Shown here in pieces: positions 25,048-33,831 of a stretch of DNA of 64,000 bases. The first letter of the stretch is position 1. Each line of letters starts with the position of its first letter. A program made the translations under genes and the position numbers. The notes under the pieces are model-generated. The model ran no database searches. It saw nothing but the letters and a program-made list of their open reading frames with translations, and was not told the DNA's origin. The DNA is taken from assembly GCF_000275825.1 (NCBI RefSeq), contig NZ_JH719942.1:4271796-4335795 (forward strand), written 5' to 3'. Origin of the DNA: Saprospira grandis DSM 2844 (GTDB lineage: Bacteria; Bacteroidota; Bacteroidia; Chitinophagales; Saprospiraceae).

Positions 25048-25216
25048 TTGGGGCCCGCGGCCGCCCTTTATAAGGGGGCGGCCGCCGCTATGCTGCGGGG
25101 CTCACAAGGCTGTTCGGCCCTGCAGCCGCCTGCGGCGGCTTTGGTCTGGCCTGCGGCCACCCCTCCGCAGCGCTGGGCCATTTGGCCTGCGGCCAGGGGG
25201 GCTTCGCCCCCCCCAT
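25048..25216 (-). repeat. GC-rich hairpin-rich intergenic repeat, reverse arm (locus 7)
   Basis: A divergent reverse arm: TTGGGGCCCGCGGCCGCC, a GGCGGCCGC stem, GGCTCACAAGGCTGTTCGGCCC (core with mutations), variable hairpin AGCCGCC-TGC-GGCGGCT, GGTC, TGGCC-TGC-GGCCA, then a distal hairpin of G8/C8 type. It lacks the usual T-run at its outer end. Confidence 0.78.
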
Positions 25217-25341
25217 GGACCAAAAACCGCCCGGCTATTTCCAATACAAAAAAATGATTCTATTTTTGGCACACTCTTGGAAAACGGAGCCGCAGATTAA
25301 CCTTAACTTTATCATTGAACTTTTAAAACTACTTTACGCTC

Positions 25342-25773
25342 ATGCGAATTTTTCTAACTTTTTTTAGCCTTTGCCTTATCATGGCCTCTTGTATTGTTGT
25401 CGATCCCGCTGCTATTGGTAATGGCGGTGGCGTTGTTTTGGGCGGGCCCGTGCCTGGCTATACTGGAAGAGTAGGCTGCAATACCCCAATCACCAATAAT
25501 CAATTTCAAAAAACCCGACAAAATTTGGCCAGCTACAATAGTAGCTTTGACCGTATGGATGTGGCCAAAGCACAAATCCCAAGAGAAGGCTGCTATACCG
25601 TCTCTCAAATTAGACAACTAGTTACCCTCTGGTCTAGCTCTTTTGACCGAGAAGAATTTCTGCATTTTGCCTATACCTATACTTATGATATAGATAATTA
25701 TGTAGACCTCCAAGATGTTTTTACCAGTAGTATCGACCGCAAAGAATTTGTAGAATGGTGCTACAACCGCTAA
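25342..25773 (+). CDS. DUF4476-type lipoprotein
   Basis: 143 residues. Lipobox LIMASC (Cys17) predicts lipid anchoring. A Gly-rich spacer is followed by a helical repeat domain (residues 45-143) with SSFDREEFLHFAYTYTYDIDNY and SSIDRKEFVEWCYN, which fits the DUF4476 family found in Bacteroidota envelope proteins. The role of this family is unknown. Monocistronic, with a terminator 2 bp after the stop. Confidence 0.75.
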   Translation: MRIFLTFFSLCLIMASCIVVDPAAIGNGGGVVLGGPVPGYTGRVGCNTPITNNQFQKTRQNLASYNSSFDRMDVAKAQIPREGCYTVSQIRQLVTLWSSSFDREEFLHFAYTYTYDIDNYVDLQDVFTSSIDRKEFVEWCYNR

Positions 25774-25774
25774 G

Positions 25775-25810
25775 AAAAAAAGGACTAGTTCAACGCTAGT
25801 CCTTTTTTTT
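25775..25810 (+). terminator. Terminator after the DUF4476 gene
   Basis: AAAAAAAGGACTAG/CTAGTCCTTTTTTTT hairpin with loop TTCAACG. Confidence 0.9.
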
Positions 25811-25856
25811 GTTAATCTATTCATCTTTGTTCACAAAGCGATAAAAACAACATCCT

Positions 25857-25864
25857 TATCTTTG
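25857..25864 (+). promoter_or_regulatory. Possible -7 promoter element
   Basis: TATCTTTG, 23 bp before the methyltransferase ATG at 25887, gives a short leader. No TTG at canonical -33 spacing. Confidence 0.4.
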
Positions 25865-25886
25865 GCCCATAACAAATGAATAGAAT

Positions 25887-26600
25887 ATGAAAAAATTAAG
25901 TTTAGCGCTGCTGCTTTTTTCCGGCGCTTGTGCCAGCCCCGCAGCAGAAGAAACAAAAGACAAAAACAGCCAAAAAGAGCCTATGGAAGAAAAAAAGCAT
26001 CATCACAAACATTCTCATGGCTCTGCCAATGCACATATGCACAGCCACTCTATTGAAGAATTGGTAGAACGCTTTGAGTCTAAAGAAAGAGATGAATACC
26101 AACAACCCGCAAAAGTCTTGAACTACCTAGGAGATTTGTCGGGCAAAAAAATTATGGATATTGGCGCAGGCTCTGGCTACTTTTCTGTAAAATTTGCCGC
26201 CGCTGGCGCTCAAGTAATTGCCGCTGATGTAGATACTGGCTTTCAAAATTATTTGCAAAAACGCATCGCTGCCGATAAAATTGAAAATGTAGAGCTCCGA
26301 CTCATGCCTTATGAGCGCCCAAAAATCAATGACCAAGAAGTAGATCTTGTATTCATTAGCAATACCTACCACCATATTGAGGACCGTATCGCCTATTTTA
26401 AGGCAGTCAAAAAAGGCCTTAAACCCAATGGCGAACTCATTATTGTTGACTTTTTCAAGAAGGAGTTGCCTATTGGCCCCGCTATGGACCATAAAATTGC
26501 CAAGGAAAAAGTTTTAGAAGAACTCAAAGCTGCCGGCTTTGTCAATTTTGAGCTCAAAGAAGAGCTACTGCCCTACCAATATGTCATTAAGGCAAAATAA
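25887..26600 (+). CDS. Lipoprotein-type class I SAM-dependent methyltransferase with His-rich stretch
   Basis: 237 residues. The first 16 residues look like an SPII signal (LLLFSGAC lipobox, Cys15), followed by a charged linker and a His-rich stretch (HHHKHSHG, then HMHSHS, around 38-54). The rest is a class I methyltransferase: motif I GKKIMDIGAGSGYFSVKF (around 92), the acidic end of strand 2 (AADVD), the VDLVFISNTYHH post-motif, and LIIVDFFKK. If it is truly exported, its supply of SAM is unexplained. Metal binding by the His stretch is plausible. The substrate is unknown. Confidence 0.8.
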   Translation: MKKLSLALLLFSGACASPAAEETKDKNSQKEPMEEKKHHHKHSHGSANAHMHSHSIEELVERFESKERDEYQQPAKVLNYLGDLSGKKIMDIGAGSGYFSVKFAAAGAQVIAADVDTGFQNYLQKRIAADKIENVELRLMPYERPKINDQEVDLVFISNTYHHIEDRIAYFKAVKKGLKPNGELIIVDFFKKELPIGPAMDHKIAKEKVLEELKAAGFVNFELKEELLPYQYVIKAK

Positions 26601-26627
26601 AATGCTCTAATCGTTTTATTCACTGTA

Positions 26628-26657
26628 AAGGCCGAAGATAAATATCTTCGGCCTTTT
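26628..26657 (+). terminator. Terminator after the methyltransferase gene
   Basis: AAAGGCCGAAGATA/TATCTTCGGCCTTT hairpin followed by seven T. Confidence 0.88.
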
Positions 26658-26669
26658 TTTGGGCCCAGT

Positions 26670-26693
26670 TGCTAATTGAAAGGGCTAGTTGAG
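26670..26693 (-). repeat. Tandem CTTTCAATTA motif pair, copy 3 (reversed, one half diverged)
   Basis: On the minus strand this reads CTCAACTAGCCCTTTCAATT, followed by AGC. It lies between two terminator hairpins. Confidence 0.45.
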
Positions 26694-26700
26694 GGCCAAA

Positions 26701-26735
26701 GCAAAAAGCCTAGCGCTAAGCGCTAGGCTTTTTGC
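26701..26735 (-). terminator. Terminator of the propeller lipoprotein gene
   Basis: GCAAAAAGCCTAGCGC/GCGCTAGGCTTTTTGC around TAA, 7 bp after the minus-strand stop at 26742. Confidence 0.85.
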
Positions 26736-26741
26736 TCTTCT

Positions 26742-27815
26742 CTAAAATCGTTCTGAGAAATCCTGCCCATCAAACTCGTAGATGCTTCCATTGCTAAAGC
26801 CAAAAAGTAAATGTCCATTTTGCTCTTCAAAACAACTGAGCGCCATTCCTACAGCCAAATTTTGAGCAACTGTATACTGTTGAACATCCTCCCCATCAAA
26901 GCGCCAAAGGCCAGTATCTCGGTCAGAAAACCAAATATTTCCCTTTTGGTCCTCCACAATAAGAAAAACGGATTGCAAGCCTTTATTCTGAGCAAATGCC
27001 CTTTTTTCTGTATTTTCTCTAAATACTTTTGGGGGCATCAACAAACCTTTTTCTCTTGAAAAATTAAGCAGGGTATCGCCCTGCATTAACAAAACGCCAA
27101 TTCCATTATTGCCGATCCACAAACGCCCTTTCGAATCCTTCAGAATGCTTCTGATGTGTAGGCCCTCCTCTTTTTCAAGGCCCAAAACCTCATTATCGAT
27201 TCGCCGAACGCCCTGCCCCTCATAAATAAAAGCAGCAGCATAACTGGCCCAATACAAGGCTCCATTTTTTCCTCTAGAAAAATCGGTTAGTGCATAAGCA
27301 TTGTTAACATCTCGCTTGTCGCCCAAAGGAAAAGCCCAATAGCTTAATTTTTCGCCATCGTAACAATAAGCCCCCTCTTTTGTCCCCGCATTAAACCAAA
27401 GATCAAATTGGCCAAAATTGTTCTCTTTTAGCGCAGGCCCCCAACTATTTTCTACTAAGCGAATAATTTTTCCTTGCTCATAACGACAAACCCCCTGAGC
27501 TGTCCCAAAATAAATTCGGCCCAATTGATCTTCCTGTATAGAACGAACTTGATTATCGACCAAGCCCTCAGAAATACCAAAGTATTCAAAGGTTTTTCCA
27601 TCATAACGGCAAGCGCCCTCTTGTTGACTGCCCAGCCAATAGTTTCCGCTGCGATCCCGATGTATAGCCGTAATTGCAGAGCTAAATCTTAGCTGAGGTT
27701 GCGGAACAACAGCAGTCGTTTTTTCTTCTTTACTGCTAGGCACTTTCTGTTCTGCACAAGAAAAATTTAGACAGAACAACAAAGAGAGCGCAATTATTTT
27801 AGCGTTTTTTTTCAT
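26742..27815 (-). CDS. Lipoprotein with two-component-regulator-type beta-propeller repeats
   Basis: 357 residues. Lipobox LNFSC (Cys20). Residues 45-357 contain repeated blades with the pattern I-x-x-D-x-x-G-x-x-W/Y-x-G (HRDRSGNYWLGSQQEG, QEDQLGRIYFGTAQG, LKDSKGRLWIGNNG, VEDQKGNIWFSDRDTG). These are the reg_prop repeats usually found in the periplasmic sensor of hybrid two-component systems. Here the propeller is not fused to a kinase. It may be a stand-alone ligand-binding or scaffold protein on the membrane. The start lies right at the A-rich end of the repeat at 27820. Confidence 0.8.
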   Translation of the reverse strand: MKKNAKIIALSLLFCLNFSCAEQKVPSSKEEKTTAVVPQPQLRFSSAITAIHRDRSGNYWLGSQQEGACRYDGKTFEYFGISEGLVDNQVRSIQEDQLGRIYFGTAQGVCRYEQGKIIRLVENSWGPALKENNFGQFDLWFNAGTKEGAYCYDGEKLSYWAFPLGDKRDVNNAYALTDFSRGKNGALYWASYAAAFIYEGQGVRRIDNEVLGLEKEEGLHIRSILKDSKGRLWIGNNGIGVLLMQGDTLLNFSREKGLLMPPKVFRENTEKRAFAQNKGLQSVFLIVEDQKGNIWFSDRDTGLWRFDGEDVQQYTVAQNLAVGMALSCFEEQNGHLLFGFSNGSIYEFDGQDFSERF

Positions 27816-27819
27816 TTTA

Positions 27820-27990
27820 TTTTTTGGGGCTTGCCCGCCCTTTGGGCGGGCCGGGCTGTGTCAGGGCTCGCAGGTCTGCTCGGCCCTTCGCAAAAAACAA
27901 GTTTTTGCTCGGTCTGCGGCTGCGCCGCCCCCTTTTCCATCCCTAAGCCAAGTCGCTACGCTCCTTTGCGGCGGCTTCGCCGCCTGCTAA
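27820..27990 (-). repeat. GC-rich hairpin-rich intergenic repeat, reverse arm (locus 8)
   Basis: Reverse arm: TTTTTGGGGC, GCCCGCC/GGCGGGC stem, GGCTCGCAGGTCTGCTCGGCCC, variable hairpin GCAAAAAAC-AA-GTTTTTGC, GGTC, CTGCGGCTGCGCCGC, a remnant of the distal part, then a second GGCGGC-TTC-GCCGCC hairpin. It begins 5 bp from the ATG of the gene at 27815. Confidence 0.85.
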
Positions 27991-28032
27991 AGCTAGAAAA
28001 AGGACCAACTATGAGCGAATAAAAAATTTCTC

Positions 28033-29871
28033 TTAGGGAATATATAAGCGAATTGCTCTTTTTTCCAATCGGCCATCATAGCTAATCTCTAAAAGATAAT
28101 CTCCTGTTTTTAGGCCTTGAATATTGAGCTCCACCTCTTGTTTGCCTGCGCCAAGGGCCATCGTATAACGCCTTTGGCTAATTCTATTCACATCAAAAAG
28201 CTCGAAGCGGACTTTTTCTTCGGCTTGATGCAATGAAAGGGGAACCGCTAATCTTTTTCGCAACAAATTGACGGACAAAAGCGGGATGCGTTCTTCATTT
28301 TCTTGGCTTGCTTTTACTAGCAGTTCTTGGCGGTCCAATAATTTTCCGTCTTCATCCAAAACCGAGATCCGATAATAAGACTGTTGGCTCAGGGGACGGT
28401 CCTGAATATCGGCAAATTCGTAGTGGTTGGGCAGTTCTTCTGAGGGGCCGGCCCCTTCTAAATTGGCCAGGGTAGACCAATAAATTTTGTTGTGCGAATG
28501 CTGAATAAGGAAGCGATAATTTTGCCCTTCATATTTACAGGCCCAAAATAAGCGCAGCCGTTGTTGTTCGGCCTTGGCTTTTAGGTCCATTAAAACTGTT
28601 TTGGCCTTATCGGTTGGGGGTTTATAGCGCAACAAATAATTATTGGCCAAATCAATATGATCTTCTTGCTGGGGTTGCCAAAGCATAATATTTTTGGGCA
28701 TACTAAAGCGGCTATCATCATCCAGATAACCAATTAGGCTAGCATTATCTGATTTCACGGTGCGAATTTCAATATTTTCTAGGCTCACAAACAACCATTT
28801 CAGCTGATTGAGTTTGCCCGCGGCTCTGGTCCAACTTTTTGTATCGTCGGCATTGCGGAGGGGCGCGCCCCAGCCGCCTTCACCAATATAGACCACCCCA
28901 TTTTTATCATCTCGGATAAAGCCTTCTTCATGGCCCTCCTCTTGGCTGTAGCGAATGGGCCAAGTATATTTAGAGGTATGCGAATCGCATTCTAGGGCCA
29001 ATTGGACCCCATAGCGCTCAAACAAAGGGGCCCAAGCCATAGCCAACTCCTCTTTCTCTGATTTTCGCTTCACATGGGGGCGCATAGGATGATGATATTG
29101 GGCAAATCGCCAGCCATGGTCCTGATGTTCGGCCAAATCTTCGGCCAACCATTCGGATTGTAGGCCTGCGGCGGGCATCATGCTATTTAAGGTATATAAG
29201 CGCATGAGGTTGCCGCCCAAACTTAGGGCATAATAGGCCTTAGGGTTGGGTAAATCAAACAACTTATATAAGGTTTCATTAGAGAGCTCATGGTTTCCTC
29301 TGGCCACCACCATAGCCGTCATGCGGCCATCTGGCGTAATGGTTTCCTGCCAATCGTCGAGCCAGCCCTGCCATTGTTTGGCGGTACCTAGGGCCGTCAT
29401 ATCGCCAGCAAAGAGGACCAAATGCGGGCGCAAGCGGGCCACCAAGCGGTTCGCATTTTTTCTGGCCGCCTGATAATTTCTAGAATCTCCCCCGGCCACA
29501 ATAGAGAGTCGTTCTTTGGGAGAATTGGGTAGAGTTTTAAAGGAATAGCGTTGGCCGCAGCCCTCTTCATCGCAAACTACAAAATAGTAGTTGGTATTGG
29601 GTTTCAAATTGGCTAGGCGGGCAAAGTAGGTCAGCATGCCCTTTACCTGATAGCTTTTTTGGGGAATTTGTTTGAGGGGATAGGCCTTAGCCTTTTGGCC
29701 CAAATCGTTGGGGCCATAATAGAGTACAGGGGCCTTTCCAGAGGCTTGCTCCCAACCAATACTAATACTTTGGCTGGGGTCTTGGCGCAAAACGGCCCGA
29801 AAACGGATGGGCTTGGCCCAAGAAAAAGAAAAACTGAAGAGGAAAAGGAAAAATAAACAATATCGCATCAT
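28033..29871 (-). CDS. Secreted purple-acid-phosphatase-like metallophosphoesterase
   Basis: 612 residues from the chosen start (MMRYCLFFLFLFSFSFSW, an SPI signal peptide). Residues 25-125 look like the fibronectin-like N-terminal domain of purple acid phosphatases. The catalytic domain has VAGGDSRN, LVLFAGDMTALG, VVARGNHELS, QYHHPMRPH and LECDSHTSKYTW, i.e. the metallophosphoesterase ligand set. A beta-rich C-terminal region (about 440-612) ends with a strand-rich module like a sorting or Ig-like domain. The first metal motif has Arg where Gly is usual. The frame upstream of 29871 lies in a repeat and is not coding. Confidence 0.82.
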   Translation of the reverse strand: MMRYCLFFLFLFSFSFSWAKPIRFRAVLRQDPSQSISIGWEQASGKAPVLYYGPNDLGQKAKAYPLKQIPQKSYQVKGMLTYFARLANLKPNTNYYFVVCDEEGCGQRYSFKTLPNSPKERLSIVAGGDSRNYQAARKNANRLVARLRPHLVLFAGDMTALGTAKQWQGWLDDWQETITPDGRMTAMVVARGNHELSNETLYKLFDLPNPKAYYALSLGGNLMRLYTLNSMMPAAGLQSEWLAEDLAEHQDHGWRFAQYHHPMRPHVKRKSEKEELAMAWAPLFERYGVQLALECDSHTSKYTWPIRYSQEEGHEEGFIRDDKNGVVYIGEGGWGAPLRNADDTKSWTRAAGKLNQLKWLFVSLENIEIRTVKSDNASLIGYLDDDSRFSMPKNIMLWQPQQEDHIDLANNYLLRYKPPTDKAKTVLMDLKAKAEQQRLRLFWACKYEGQNYRFLIQHSHNKIYWSTLANLEGAGPSEELPNHYEFADIQDRPLSQQSYYRISVLDEDGKLLDRQELLVKASQENEERIPLLSVNLLRKRLAVPLSLHQAEEKVRFELFDVNRISQRRYTMALGAGKQEVELNIQGLKTGDYLLEISYDGRLEKRAIRLYIP

Positions 29872-29896
29872 CTGATTTTTATTGAACGATTTTTTG

Positions 29897-30051
29897 CGCC
29901 TAGAGGCGAGCGCAGCGAGCCGGCTTAGGGATGGAAAGGGGTGGCCGCAGGCCAGACCCAAGTTTTTGAGCGCAGCGAAAAAACTGCAGGGCCGAGCGAG
30001 CAGCGAGCCCCGACACAGCCCGGCCCGCCGATAGGCGGGCAAGCCCCAAAA
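29897..30051 (+). repeat. GC-rich hairpin-rich intergenic repeat, forward arm (locus 9)
   Basis: GCGCCTAGAGGCGAGCGCAG, then CGGCTTAGGGATGG, TGGCC-GCA-GGCCA, GACC, A/T-arm variable hairpin, GGGCCGAGCGAGCAGCGAGC (second core subtype), CCCGCC-GATA-GGCGGG and AAGCCCCAAAA. It lies between two minus-strand genes with its A-rich end toward 30134. Confidence 0.85.
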
Positions 30052-30079
30052 TATGCACAAAGGTAGTCAAAAACGCATA

Positions 30080-30115
30080 AAAAAACCCAAGTGCTTGAGT
30101 TTAGCGCTTGGGTTT
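30080..30115 (-). terminator. Terminator of the bacilliredoxin gene
   Basis: AAACCCAAG/CTTGGGTTT hairpin with a T-run on the minus strand, downstream of the minus-strand stop at 30134. Confidence 0.8.
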
Positions 30116-30133
30116 ATGGGGCGTCAAAAGAGC

Positions 30134-30553
30134 TTAATCGCAAAAGCGTTCGATAGCGGCCTTAAGATTGGCGGCGATCATTTCGGCTGTACTGCCCTCG
30201 ATATGGTGACGTTCTAGAAAATGGACCAACTTCCCATCTTTGAAGAGCCCCACAGAAGGCGAAGAGGGTGGGTAAGGCAACATAAATTGTCGGGCCGTGT
30301 CTACGGCTTCTTTGTGCACACCGGCAAAAACGGTAATGGCCTCGGTGGGTTGCTTGCTCGCTTGCGCTAGGGCCAACTTTACGCCGGGGCGGGCATTGCC
30401 AGCGGCGCAGCCACAGACAGAATTGACCACGACTAGAGCGGTTCCTGATTTTTGGCCCAAAATGGCCTTTACGTCTTCGGCGGTTTCTAGTCCTTTAAAG
30501 CCGTGATCGGTAAGATCTTTGGCCATAGGTATAGTCAGATGTTCTGGATACAT
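30134..30553 (-). CDS. Bacilliredoxin (BrxA/BrxB, YphP/YqiW family)
   Basis: 139 residues. The signature VVNSVCGCAAGNARPGV, with the CGC active site, is that of the bacilliredoxin family, which removes bacillithiol from mixed disulfides on proteins in Firmicutes and some Bacteroidota. The alternative function in organisms without bacillithiol is unclear. The Met at 30553 (MYPEHLTIPMAKDLTDHG) is chosen because the family begins with this pattern; an upstream Met at 30598 adds 15 unlikely residues. It is downstream of the S41 protease gene on the other side of a 75-bp gap; both run leftwards, the protease ending further left at 30629. Confidence 0.9.
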   Translation of the reverse strand: MYPEHLTIPMAKDLTDHGFKGLETAEDVKAILGQKSGTALVVVNSVCGCAAGNARPGVKLALAQASKQPTEAITVFAGVHKEAVDTARQFMLPYPPSSPSVGLFKDGKLVHFLERHHIEGSTAEMIAANLKAAIERFCD

Positions 30554-30628
30554 ACGATTATTATTTTCGATTGAATAATATTTGAGTGGAGAGGGCAAAG
30601 ATAGAAAAGATGTGCTAAAAATTGCCCT

Positions 30629-32290
30629 TTATTCTGTTTTCAAACCCTTAACGGCAGCCAAAACCACGGGGTCATCTTTGGCCATAGCCTTATAAAAATA
30701 GGCTTCGCCAAAGAGTTGTTCGGCCAAATAGCCTTTGATGTATCGTTTGAGGCTGCTTTGGCTTTTTTGCCAGGCGGCGGCATCGAATTGCAGTTCTTTT
30801 TGCGCAGTTAGATACTGCTGAAAAGCCTGCATAAGCTCTTCGGAAGGCTGATAATTTTTGAGGAAATTTTCTGCTTTTTGGCCTTGAAAAGTTTGGAAGC
30901 GCTGATCGAGGTAGCGATAGACAAAGGCGGGTAGGTTGAAGCGGGCATTGACATAAAAATCGTTGCGGTTGAGGCTATCGAGGGGCACAAAAATATCGGG
31001 GATGATTCCGCCACCGCCATAAACTAGGCGGCCACCGGTTGTTTTATAGACCGTAGAGTCTAGCACTTTAATGCTATCTTTTTCATAAAGTTCACCAGAT
31101 TTCAGGCGGCTTTCAAAATCTTGGTCGTAGCCTGCTTCATCGCCTTTTTTGTAGGGGCGTTGAATCAGGCGGCCCGAGGGCGTATAGTAGCGGGCGACGG
31201 TAAGGCGGAGGGCAGATTCATCGCTCAGGCCGTATTGTTCTTGGACCAATCCCTTACCAAAAGAGCGGCGGCCCACAATAATGCCGCGGTCGTTATCTTG
31301 GATAGCGCCTGCCATAATTTCTGAGGCAGAGGCAGATCCTTCATCAATTAAAACGGCAACTCGGCCCACCTTAAAAAAGCTACGGCCAGTAGATTTATAT
31401 TCTTTGCGTTTGTAGCTACGGCCCTCGGTATAGACCAAAAGTCGTTTGTCCTTAAACAATTGATTGAGGATTTCGGTAGCTTCTTTGAGATAGCCGCCAG
31501 GGTTTTGGCGCAGGTCAATGACTAGATTTTCCATGCCTTCTTCTTCTACCAAAGGCTCTAGGGCCTCCATAAACTCCTTATAGGTTTTGCTACTAAAGCG
31601 GCTAACTTTGATGTAGCCTGTTTTATCGTCCCACATAAAGCCGGCATCGACACTTTTAACGGGAATCTCGCCTCTTTTGATGGCAATATTTAGGGGGCTT
31701 GTTTTTCCTCTTCTCAAGACGCTAATATTTACAGTAGAGCCGGCTGGACCTTTGAGGCGTTTGACAATTTCTTCATTATCTAATTTTTGGCCAACAAAAA
31801 GGCTATCATTTACTCTCAGGAACTTATCGCCTACTTTTAGGCCGGCCTGATCGGCTGGGCCATCTTTTAGGACCGTAGTAATAGACACGGTATCATCGAG
31901 CAAGAAAAACTCTACGCCAATGCCTTCAAAGTTGCCTTCTAGGGATTCGTTGACGGCCTGTAGTTTTTGGCTGGGAATATAATTAGAGTGTGGATCGAGC
32001 TGGTCCAAAATGGCCTTGATAGCGGCATCTTCTAACTCGCCCAATTCTACGCCCTCCAAATAGCGGGCATCGACAAATCGGAGCACCTCTTCTACCTTCC
32101 CATTAAAGCGGCTAATATCGCCCGAATGAGGGCTATCTGCATCAAATTGATAGCTCGGGCGGCTAGGTTGGCGCAAAAACAGGCCCATAAATAGCCCCAA
32201 GGCGAGGGAAATACCAATGAGGGCGGGCAGCCAGATTTGAACCTTTTGTAAAAAAGAAAGAGGACCGTTGGAAGGAGCGTGCTGAGACAT
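30629..32290 (-). CDS. C-terminal processing peptidase, S41 family (CtpA-like)
   Basis: 553 residues. N-terminal membrane anchor (IWLPALIGISLALGLFMGLFL), so the rest is periplasmic. A PDZ domain follows (GIGVEFFLLDDTVSITTV, DGPADQAGLKVGDKFLRVND, around 120-200). The S41 catalytic core has LVIDLRQNPGGYL, the Ser nucleophile in DEGSASASE, and the Lys general base in RRSFGKGLVQEQ. It degrades or trims periplasmic proteins. The start at 32290 is preferred; 32329 would add 13 residues. The bacilliredoxin gene is downstream. Confidence 0.92.
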   Translation of the reverse strand: MSQHAPSNGPLSFLQKVQIWLPALIGISLALGLFMGLFLRQPSRPSYQFDADSPHSGDISRFNGKVEEVLRFVDARYLEGVELGELEDAAIKAILDQLDPHSNYIPSQKLQAVNESLEGNFEGIGVEFFLLDDTVSITTVLKDGPADQAGLKVGDKFLRVNDSLFVGQKLDNEEIVKRLKGPAGSTVNISVLRRGKTSPLNIAIKRGEIPVKSVDAGFMWDDKTGYIKVSRFSSKTYKEFMEALEPLVEEEGMENLVIDLRQNPGGYLKEATEILNQLFKDKRLLVYTEGRSYKRKEYKSTGRSFFKVGRVAVLIDEGSASASEIMAGAIQDNDRGIIVGRRSFGKGLVQEQYGLSDESALRLTVARYYTPSGRLIQRPYKKGDEAGYDQDFESRLKSGELYEKDSIKVLDSTVYKTTGGRLVYGGGGIIPDIFVPLDSLNRNDFYVNARFNLPAFVYRYLDQRFQTFQGQKAENFLKNYQPSEELMQAFQQYLTAQKELQFDAAAWQKSQSSLKRYIKGYLAEQLFGEAYFYKAMAKDDPVVLAAVKGLKTE

Positions 32291-32489
32291 AAACGATTTG
32301 AGATGAGGGTGGAAAACTAGTTGGGCCAAAGATGGGGACTATTTATAGAAAAAGCGGAACTAAAAACAGTTCTTGGGCAGCCAAAGCACAAAGAAAATGA
32401 AAAAAGCCCTATTTTTTTATGCTAAAATTTATAATTTCGGCGGCTTCCCCTGCTTTTCCATTCAAAAACAGCCTTAACCCCTTGAGCCT

Positions 32490-33335
32490 ATGCAGATAAT
32501 AGCCGATAGCGGATCGACAAAAACAGATTGGTATTTTTTAGCCGAAGATGGCCGTTATAAACAAATGCAGGCCATGGGCATGAACCCCGTTAGTTATAGC
32601 CAAGCCCAACTAGAACAAAGCCTAGCCCCTATTGTTTTGGCCCAAAAAGGCCAGCCCATCTCCGCGATTCATTTTTATGGGGCCGGTTGTGGGGCCCATG
32701 AAGCGGCCAACAAAATGCAACTACTTTTGGCTCAGGCTTTTCCACAAGCCAAACAAATAGAGGTAAAATCAGACCTTTGGGCCACAGTTAGAGCCTTTGC
32801 TAAGCCCCCAAAGGTAGGTTTCTATTGTATTCTAGGCACCGGCAGCAATGCCTGCTTTTTTGATGGCGAAAACCTAAAGCAACTACAGCCCTCTTTGGGC
32901 TATTTATTGGGGGATGAAGGGAGCGCTAACGCCCTAGGGAAACAGCTCATTAAAGACTATTTCTATAATAAAATGCCCGCAAAGCTGGCCCAAGCCTTCG
33001 CGCAGCAGTTCCCCATACTACAAGCCCCCGATTTTGTCGCCCAACTCTATGCACAGCAGCGACCCAATGCCTTTTTGGGGCAGTTTGCTCAATTCTTATC
33101 TTTATATAGACAAGATAATTACATAGAAAATACCTTAAATTCTCATTTTTCAGACTTTATCTGCCAGCAGCTACTTATATTTGAGGCTGCAAAAAGCGCC
33201 CCCCTTCACTTCACAGGCAGTATTGCCGCAGTTTTTCAAGAAGAGCTGCAAAAAAGCATTGCCAGTCACCAACTTCCAAAAGCAAAAATACTAGCTCACC
33301 CCTTACCTCAACTTCTCCATTATCATTTGACCTAA
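32490..33335 (+). CDS. BadF/BadG-type ASKHA ATPase (N-acetylglucosamine kinase-like)
   Basis: 281 residues. Phosphate-1 motif IADSGSTKTDWYF at the N-terminus, GTGSNACFF (around 117-125) and GYLLGDEGSANALGKQL are the typical segments of this actin-like ATPase family, which in Bacteroidota is annotated as BadF/BadG or N-acetylglucosamine kinase. Amino-sugar phosphorylation for cell-wall recycling is a reasonable guess, unproven here. A Lrp-type regulator starts 10 bp later and is probably co-transcribed. Confidence 0.85.
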   Translation: MQIIADSGSTKTDWYFLAEDGRYKQMQAMGMNPVSYSQAQLEQSLAPIVLAQKGQPISAIHFYGAGCGAHEAANKMQLLLAQAFPQAKQIEVKSDLWATVRAFAKPPKVGFYCILGTGSNACFFDGENLKQLQPSLGYLLGDEGSANALGKQLIKDYFYNKMPAKLAQAFAQQFPILQAPDFVAQLYAQQRPNAFLGQFAQFLSLYRQDNYIENTLNSHFSDFICQQLLIFEAAKSAPLHFTGSIAAVFQEELQKSIASHQLPKAKILAHPLPQLLHYHLT

Positions 33336-33345
33336 AGCACTACAG

Positions 33346-33831
33346 ATGCAGGGAAAGAAAGAAAACATAGATGAAACGGACCGAAAGATCCTCAACATTC
33401 TACTCAAAGACGCCAATACTTCTTATGTAGATATTTCCAAACAGATACACGTATCTCCAGGCACCGTTCATGTTCGCATGAAGCGCCTGATCCGCATTGG
33501 ATTGGTAAAAAAAGCTTTTTTGAATGTAGATTACAATAAATTAGGCTACGATATTTGCGCTTTTTTAGGCATTCATCTAGAAAATAGCTCTTTTTATAGC
33601 CAAGTGATTGATGCCCTCTACCATATTCCCGAGGTCGTCAATGCACATTATACCACAGGCAATTACAGCATTTTTGTCCGTATTATCTGTAGAGATACCG
33701 ATCATTTGCGAGAGGTCCTACACGAAAAGATTCAGGAAATAGATGGGGTGCAACGCACCGAAACCTTTATTTCCTTAGAAGAGAGCATCCATCGTACCAT
33801 TTCTTTAGAGAGCCCAGAAGACAACAACTAG
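33346..33831 (+). CDS. Lrp/AsnC family transcriptional regulator
   Basis: 161 residues. An N-terminal winged HTH (ETDRKILNILLKDANTSYVD, then VSPGTVHVRMKRL) and a C-terminal RAM/AsnC ligand-binding domain (GYDICAFLGIHLE, HYTTGNYSIFVRIICRD) are clear. Lrp-type proteins bind DNA as octamers or other multimers and respond to amino acids. It is 10 bp after the kinase gene and converges with the thioesterase gene, with a 4-bp overlap at the 3' ends. Confidence 0.92.
   Translation: MQGKKENIDETDRKILNILLKDANTSYVDISKQIHVSPGTVHVRMKRLIRIGLVKKAFLNVDYNKLGYDICAFLGIHLENSSFYSQVIDALYHIPEVVNAHYTTGNYSIFVRIICRDTDHLREVLHEKIQEIDGVQRTETFISLEESIHRTISLESPEDNN

Noticed and set aside
28033-30060. Longer N-terminus of the metallophosphoesterase (to 30060)
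   Set aside because: The added 63 residues come from the repeat at 29897; the Met at 29871 begins a good signal peptide.
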